From: Callorhinus ursinus
Lineage: Eukaryota; Chordata; Mammalia; Carnivora; Otariidae
Direction of reading: 5' to 3'
Length of the DNA: 64,000 nt
NCBI RefSeq assembly: GCF_003265705.1
Contig: NW_020312859.1
Span: 1,420,901-1,484,900, forward strand
Below, piece after piece: positions 57,214 to 64,000 of this stretch. The notes beneath the pieces were generated by a model that had not been told where the DNA came from, did no database searches, and saw only the letters and a list, made by a program, of their open reading frames with translations. The translations under genes were made by a program, and so were the position numbers. Position 1 is the first letter of the stretch. The number at the start of each line of letters is the position of its first letter.

Positions 57214-57313
57214 AGGGACACCTGGCTGGTTCAGTCGGTAAAGTAAGCTACTCTTGATCTCTGGGTCATAAGTTCAAGCCCCACGTTAGGTATAGAGCTT
57301 ACTTGAAAAAAAT
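57214..57313 (+). mobile_element. Older Can-SINE subtype
   Basis: GGGACACCTGGCTGGTTCAG head; AAGTTCAAGCCCCACGTTAG B-box region; short tail. Confidence 0.8.
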
Positions 57314-57543
57314 AATAGTTAATATGATAAATTGTATGTTGTGTGTTTTTGTTTTTGTTTTGTCACACTAAGTTTTTTTTAAAAGGTATTAGGAAAAACT
57401 AAGGAAGGGTGCTTGGTTGTCTATTTCTTCCAGAATAGTGGGTGAGACTAATATTGTTCACTATTAATTACTGACTCGGGCCCTAAGTTTATTTTATATT
57501 CCTTTACTGAAGGTAAAATCATAACCTTTTAAATACTTTCCTC

Positions 57544-57736
57544 GGGCGCCTGGGTGGCTCAGTTGGTTAAGTGACTGCCTTCGGCTCAGGTCATGATCCT
57601 CGAGTCTCGGGATCGAGTCCCGCATTGGGCTCCCTGCTCAGCAGGGAGTCTGCTTCTCCCTCTGACCCTCTTCCCTCTTGTGCTCTCTCTCTCTCATTCT
57701 CTCTCTCTCAAATAAATAAAATCTTTAAAAATAAAT
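57544..57736 (+). mobile_element. Can-SINE
   Basis: GGGCGCCTGGGTGGCTCAGT head; target duplication AAATACTTTCCTC at 57531-57543 and 57737-57749. Confidence 0.95.
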
Positions 57737-57984
57737 AAATACTTTCCTCACTCCTGTTCCCTTCATTGTCAAACCAGTGATCCTTGAAAAACATTACTAT
57801 TAGTTAACATTTTGAATGTCTTAGGTTTAATACTCCTGCCTCCCTTTTTTGGGTGATACACATACAGGAAGCCTTCATTAATTTAGCTTCACTGAGACTC
57901 TATTATGGTAGCTCAGTTTATACAGGCCCTTTTGCCACCAATTTTTTCCTTTTCAGTAGCAAAGTTTTTTGTGACCTCCTTACT

Positions 57985-58425
57985 CTGGCTTGCATCTATA
58001 ATTCCTCTCTTTTCTTCCTCCTGTCCCCTATTCCCTACATTAAAGTTCTTATAGTATTTCTAATTATGTTCTTCATGCCATTCCTTCACTTTTTACATGT
58101 GCTGGAATGACTTCTCTCTTTCTGGTAAACTACTCATTCTTCAGGACTGTTTCTTTTAGGCCTCCCTGCCTCCACCATGTCCCTCCTACCCCTTATTCTT
58201 TCCAGTCTCCTCCCTGTCCTGTTCCTCCCCCGCCACACACACGAACACAGAGCTTCATGATCTCTACCATAAACCCACTTTAGATTATGATTGTGTATAT
58301 GTCCCGCTCTCCTTTATTAGTGAACTTCTTTAAAGCAGAGACTTTAGCCTTGTTATTTCCATATCTCTAAGGTATAGTACAGAGTGTGACACATACTAGG
58401 CCTAGAGGCATCTGATGAGCTGATT
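57985..58425 (+). repeat. L2 3' half
   Basis: TTCTTCAGGACTGTTTCTTT, TTAGTGAACTTCTTTAAAGC, AGAGTGTGACACATACTAGG. Confidence 0.55.
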
Positions 58426-58851
58426 ATAAACTGTCCTTTCAGGTGTGTTAATTTAGTTCTGGAAGGATCTCTACTTTTACAGTTCAGTTGAAATTTTACC
58501 TGTGTTAAATAAACCTGTATTTTACATTTTTTGGTACCACAGGCTGTTTTACTAGTTTAGATTAGCTCCATCTTTGTGAATCCAAATTAGTTTTTTCTCT
58601 TAGCTCGTGTTCTCCTTGAATCAGCATAACCAACACAGGTAGAGCATCCATTTCATCAGGCTCAGAGAAATCAAATGACGACTAACCATCCCCCACCCCC
58701 ATTAGGACTAGAACTCAGATATGCTGATGAGGCAAGTGCTCTTTCCGTGAAAGAAGGAAAAAGGGCAGAAAATTAAATGTTGATAGAGAATTTTTGTCTG
58801 AAGTGTTGAAGTGATTAGAATATTGGTAGCAAAGCCAGAAACACTACACAG

Positions 58852-59155
58852 TTGACCCTTGAACAACATGGGTTTGAACTGCGCAAGTCTGCTTATATGC
58901 GAATTTTTTTTACAGTACTGTAAATGTGTTTTCTCTTCCTTATGATTTCTGTAATAACATTTTCTTTTCTCTAGCTTATTGTAAGAATACAGTATATAAT
59001 ACATATAACATACAAAAATATTTGTTAATCAACTGTTCATGTTATCAGTAAGGCTTCCGGTCCACAGTAGGCTGTTAAGTTTTTAGGTAGTCAAGTTTTT
59101 CGGCTGTGTGGGGACAGCACTCCTAACCCCTGCATTGTTCAAGGGTCAAATGTAG
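58852..59155. mobile_element. MER2-type Tigger (TcMar) element
   Basis: Inverted ends AGTTGACCCTTGAACAACAT and CATTGTTCAAGGGTCAAATG; interior TGTAAGAATACAGTATATAA and CCGGTCCACAGTAGGC match MER2. Confidence 0.85.
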
Positions 59156-59332
59156 TTTGAGGTGATAGAAATTGAAGTGGTAATTGAATAGGCTGTGCTC
59201 TGCTGGCTGTCTGGGGCACTTAAACGTTGGTGTGACTGGCAAAGACTGGGCCTTTCCCAGGTTCTATCATTTTGATCAGGGAGTCTTAGCAAGCGTTCAT
59301 AATGGAAACCATGTTTTTCCGTTCCCTGTTGG

Positions 59333-59595
59333 AGCAGTATAGCATAATAGGTAAGCATTTTGGTGTCAGACAGATCTGGATTTGAATCCTAGCTCTGCCT
59401 CTTGACTATCATGTGACCTAAGATAAGTCATTTAATTTCTCTAAATCTCAAATTTCCTCATTCGCAAAATAGAGATCATAATAGTACTTAACTCCAAGAG
59501 TTGTAGAAAGGATTGAATGAGATAATGCACATGGCGTTCTTAGTACAGGCCCTGGGACAGAGTAAGCATTCTGTAAATATGTTGTCATTGTTTCT
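59333..59595 (+). repeat. MIR, near full length
   Basis: AGCAGTATAGCATAATAGGT, CTGGATTTGAATCCTAGCTC, CAAATTTCCTCATTCGCAAA, GAGTAAGCATTCTGTAAATA. Confidence 0.85.
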
Positions 59596-60664
59596 CCCAT
59601 CCCTGTACCTAGGAATAATAATCTGATAGTTAAAGATATAACCATTATTTTAATTAGAGAATGAAAGAGATAACCCAATATGAGGGAATGCATAGTTTTT
59701 AAAGCAAGCTTAAAGGATTGATTTAGAAACCATAAGCAGAGCAATCTCTTATCCCTGGCTCATTACAGTATAACTCCTTACATATCCCTGATGTTACAGT
59801 ATACCATCAAGGTCATCTTCATAAATCAAGTTTAAGTGAGAAGTCCAATCCTTTCCCCTCCCAGTTTGGGGAGTTTAATGTGTGATAACCTCTTTCTTGT
59901 CAGTATGGTTTTTCAAGTGGCATTATCTTTATCATCACATGTTTTCAATTTAGTAATTACTGATTATTAGTTGGCTTTCAACTAAGCCTTTGGAGAATTT
60001 TATTTCACTTATAATCACATCGAAATTATATAGGCTTCTGCATTCTTTGAACAGCCAACAGTCCAAGAGTGGTACTGTCAATAAGTGCAGCGATTTATGC
60101 TGCACTTTGTTTAGAATAGTCCTTATGGTTTTCCATTGTGATAGCTTGTGATAATTGATTTTAAGGTGAAAGGAGTTGTTTTTATGATGGTGCAATTAAA
60201 ACATAGAGCAAAGCAGTTCTTGGTACTATGAATGAAACATGCATTTTTATTTATAGCATTATACAAAGACCATTGTGTGAACCCTGTCTAGCATATTAGT
60301 TGAAAATAAAATTGTACGTTAGGCATTGTGTCATTCTTTGAAAGTTCTTTACCCCAATCTTTTGTGACTTAAAACAGTTCTGCCACTTCCTGTGTGACAC
60401 CATGTTTTCTAGATTATTTTCTGGGGTTTTTTTTTCCTCTTATGTAGATCCCTTCAGTTGCTGTTGTTTTTCTTGTCTAAAATTCTTTACGTGAAAAGTC
60501 CTTTTAACTATTTTCAGAAGACCACTTAGAAGATATTCAGGCCAAGGTACCTTGTAGTGATGGTGATTTTGAATGGCATTCACATTGCTAATATAGCTCA
60601 CAAAGTATGGATGTACCAACCAAATTGAGGTGAAAGAGACACTGAGAGACTGACTTCAAGTCTT

Positions 60665-60860
60665 TTTTTTTTTTTTTTAAGATTTTGATTTATTTATTTG
60701 ACAGAGAGCAAGAGAGGGAACATAATCAGGGGGCGTGGGAGAGGGAGAAGCGGGCTTCCCGTGGAGCAGGGAGCCCGACCACTGGGGCTCCATCCCAGGA
60801 CCCTGGGATCATGACCTGAGCCAAAGGCAGATGCTCAGTGACTGAGCCACCCAGGCGCCC
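60665..60860 (-). mobile_element. Can-SINE
   Basis: GACAGAGAGCAAGAGAGGGA body; CACCCAGGCGCCCC head; target duplication CTGACTTCAAGTCTT. Confidence 0.93.
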
Positions 60861-61616
60861 CCTGACTTCAAGTCTTAAGGGCATTTGGCCAGGATGAAAT
60901 AGAGCAGGAGGGGAAAGAAACATCAAAGTTGCCACTGTCCTCTCGTTGATTAAATTCTCTCCAATTACGATTCCCTACCTAATGTCCAGAAAGGTGCCCA
61001 GATTGTCTTTCCATCTGTTTTTTCTTTTCCTTTACATTAACGTTGTTTCTGTTTCCTTGGCCTAGATTATATATCTCTGTAGGGATTTAAGAAGGAAAAA
61101 ATCTGGTTAACTGATTAATACAAAAGCCCCCTTTACCAGTCCCAATATTTGCATTTTCAAATGAACCTCCAACCTCCCAGGTGATGGGTTATTGAATTAT
61201 GTGACCCCCCCAAAAAAAAATTGGGATGGGGCAAGAGTTTTTTTTCCCTTGACTCTTTAGATCTTTATTATACTTTGTGATCAGTTCCCTGAAGTTATTT
61301 TACTTTTGGTAGCTTCTCTATTCTTTTCTGTATTTCTGAACTCCTAGGTTTTCCAAAAGTTCTGTGTGACCATGTGTTAGGATGTTTTTGTGTATCAGGA
61401 TTGGTGGTGATGACAGTTTTGTTTTCATAACTCTCACTGAAACCCACCCCACCCCCGCAACCTTCCTCCAACCTGAGCAGCCCTCTTGGGTAGCAATGAA
61501 ACTATCAAAAATTTCCAGATCTCATTTTCTCCATATCTCACCCAAGGTGGAGACATAAGGAACTCTTAAATAGAGGTGAATAAACAAACACTTGGCATTT
61601 AAGAAAAAAATTACAG

Positions 61617-61835
61617 GGGCGCCTGGGTGGCTCAGTCGTTTTGCATCTGCCTTCAGCTTGGGTCATGATCCCAGCATCCTGGGAGTCCTGGGAGTCCTGG
61701 GATTGAGTCCCACATCAGGTTCCCTGCCGAGCAGGGAGCCTGCTTCTCCCTCTCCCTCTGCTGCTCCTCCTGCTTGTGTTCCCTCTCTCACTGTCTCTCT
61801 CTGTCAAACAAATGAGTAAAATCTTGAAGGAAAAA
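61617..61835 (+). mobile_element. Can-SINE with a 9-bp internal repeat
   Basis: GGGCGCCTGGGTGGCTCAGT head; CCTGGGAGT twice plus CCTGGGA at 61678-61702; poly-A tail. Confidence 0.93.
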
Positions 61836-64000
61836 AAAAGGAAAAAGGAAAAAATTCAAATGGTCTGAGAGTTCTCTTTTTTACAGAAGAAACATAAGCC
61901 ACACCATCCAAATATAATTGCTTTAGACTATTTAATGAAAATAGATGTTAGGAGGCAAATTATAATCAAAATGGTTTAAAGATAAAATAATCTTGAATTT
62001 TAAATAATCTTTCAAATAATTGCAAAAAAATTTCACTAACTTCAAATAAAATACTTACCTTCTTCATTCTAACTGGAACCAGCTTTGCCCCAAAAGTATT
62101 TAATGCATGACTACTTTGGTGTTCCCAGCCTTATATGTAAGTGCTCATGGAAATGGATATAATTAGATAGTGTAATAGTCCTTTTCATATCATATGAGCA
62201 AATTATGTAACATTAATAGAAACTTGCCAACTAAAGTGGTACCATATGTTCTGTACTCTAACCTAAATGTTCAGGTCAAGTCAATGTTTAGAGAAGTTTT
62301 CTTTTTTCACAAGACCATTCAATAATATATGGAATCCTGCTGGGAGATATGGTGCTTATTTAAAAGAAATCTTCACACCCCTACCACCCTCAGTGTATTC
62401 CAGAGATACTTTGAAAACTACTTAAACAGTCAAAGAGATGACATTTCTTTCTGAATCATATTCACCCCATATTAGAGAGCAGTAGGCCCTTCTAAACCTG
62501 AACTGATACTCTTCACAATAACATATAAAAGAATTAGGTATTCCCTATAAGGCTTATCATTATATAATGTGCAGTTCAGATGTTGCTGAACTTTTAGAGT
62601 TGTAAGTGAAAGTGCTACTTGCCATACCAAAGCCATGGTCAGATATTACTGGCCAAGTCCTGTGTAGATGTTATTTTCTGATTTTTTTTTTTTTAAATAG
62701 AGGGATGATAGCATTGTGTCTACTTAATTGAAAATATGAGAGGCAACTTAGGGTGAAATATGCTTCTCTTACTGTTTAGATTTATGTTACCTTCAGTTTA
62801 TCAAAAGTCATTCTTCTAGATACAGTAGAAATTCTGACTTAAAATGGAACTGAAGATCATTCTCACTTGAATAAGAACTCAAAAGTTGACAACATATCAG
62901 GGTAAAGTCTGTGCCAGACCTCTTAAGTTTTTTGTTATTACTGTGATCTCTCACACCATAGGACTCCGTTTGGAATTTTTTAAATACATAATTACTATTT
63001 TAAAGCACTCTAATTATGTGAGTGCTTAATACCATTTAATGTCATTAGATACACTACTAATTGCTTAATATGGAACACGGGAAACAAAACTACACTGCAG
63101 CAGTACACAGTTTCATTTCTTCATTCAACCAAAAACAGAAATTTTTAATGCATTTATTAATCTTTAAGTCATATAAAAATTGTCCTGGTGTTATCTTTGG
63201 ATATAGATTGGTACAGTTCTTTAGATATTTCATCAGTTCTTTCTTTTACATGGTGTGTTTGTTATTCACTTCAGTTTTTGCAAAGCAAATTTGTTTTGTT
63301 TTTAACAAGCAGGCTTTAACTGCACAACTTGGCTTTTCTGTAAGTTCGTATGATTCCACTGTTCTCCCTTACCTAGTTGTAAATGCCATGCTTCTCTAAT
63401 GAAAACTTCATATGTGCAGTGTTTTACTACCTAACCAAATGCCAATTTTTATTCTTAGGTACTTATCTGTGAGGGTTGCAGTTGCTAACATGTAATATAC
63501 TTCGTTTAGGAAAAAAAATTTCTTCCCTACATCTCATTCTGGAACATTCTATCCAGTGGAATGCAACACAAGGCACATTAAAAGTAGGCCCTGCTTCATG
63601 GTATATTGGAAGTTTTAAGACAACAGAGTCCAGCTGTTTCTTCTTTGTAACAAAATGGAATTATTTGCCCTTGCTCTTTTTTTTTTTTTTTTAACTCTGT
63701 CTCCTGTCTTTCTCCCACTATTCTGCCCTCAAAAAAGAATCTTAGAGCTGGCACTCCAAGAGTTTAGCAGGCAACCTTTTCTACTTTTGGAGGGGGCAGT
63801 TGTTAGGTTTGGGACTTGGCAGAGCATTAAAGCATTGTGTTAGCTAGAAAACTGAGGGACATTCCTTATCAAACCATGACAATGTACTGCCGTAACTTAA
63901 TAAAAATTGCCCAAGTGACGGTGTGTCTGCTGAATGGATTTTCTTACACCATCTGGTTGTCATTGTAGTTTTTTTGTTGTTGCTTTCATTTGAAATGTGC

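Larger units (their letters stand above)
51908..64000 (+). other. NCOA5: Probable NCOA5 intron 1 (AT-rich, no coding exon seen)
   Basis: I searched by eye for the NCOA5 start (MNTAPSRPSP) and its Arg-Asp-rich repeats and saw neither. The stretch is AT-rich with few repeats: an hAT-like element (52.6 kb), MIR, L1 3' end (55.1 kb), MER5-type fragments, Can-SINEs (57.2, 57.5, 60.7, 61.6 kb) and MER2 (58.9 kb). From 61.9 to 64.0 kb I recognise only unique AT-rich DNA. Confidence 0.5.

Noticed and set aside
1..64000. CRISPR array, phage, plasmid or bacterial operon
   Set aside because: No regularly spaced repeats with unique spacers and no prokaryotic gene organisation; the repeats are mammalian SINE/LINE/DNA elements.

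Overview
This is mammalian nuclear DNA from a carnivore, most likely a dog-like (caniform) one. About 18 tRNA-derived Can-SINEs are scattered on both strands. They carry the 'GGCGCCTGGGTGGCTCAG' head, a CT-rich body, an AATAAA-rich tail and target-site duplications, and this family is confined to Carnivora. L1 3' ends of the carnivore type, L2, MIR, MER5, MER20, MER2 and MLT1-like fossils make up much of the rest. I found no bacterial or phage genes and no CRISPR array.

One protein-coding gene is complete: CD40 (TNFRSF5) on the minus strand, from its ATG at 30014 to its stop at 19976. It has nine coding exons of 51, 76, 126, 147, 94, 62, 87, 29 and 150 bp, and splices to an open 273-residue receptor. 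All introns are GT-AG and phases are consistent. The exon 3-7 lengths equal those I know for human CD40. Its 3' UTR is partly old L1 sequence and continues to about 19.3-19.55 kb. A TATA-less, GC-box promoter with STAT, NF-kB-like and ISRE-like sites lies at 30.0-30.6 kb.

Layout: 1-19.0 kb is fairly GC-rich intergenic DNA downstream of CD40. By human synteny CDH22 lies beyond the left edge. This part has MIR/L2 fossils, an old L1, microsatellites (one a strong Z-DNA candidate) and several non-repetitive AT-rich islands that may be enhancers. CD40 fills 19.3-30.6 kb. From 30.6 to 51.6 kb is a repeat-rich intergenic region with a 400-bp N gap inside L1 sequence, a SINE nested within a SINE, and three LTR fossils. 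At about 51.6-52.6 kb a strong CpG island has a consensus splice donor on the plus strand. From its place head-to-head with CD40 I infer this is the promoter and non-coding exon 1 of NCOA5. The AT-rich remainder (51.9-64 kb) would be NCOA5 intron 1; I found no NCOA5 coding exon.

The most interesting signals concern CD40 splicing. A (TG)14 tract sits just upstream of a weak exon 6 acceptor, and exon 6 is the exon skipped to make soluble CD40. The skipped frame stays open to a stop in exon 8, as in human. A second microsatellite, (CT)22, is itself the polypyrimidine tract of exon 8. No new biological system was seen; the novelty is in regulatory and splicing detail.
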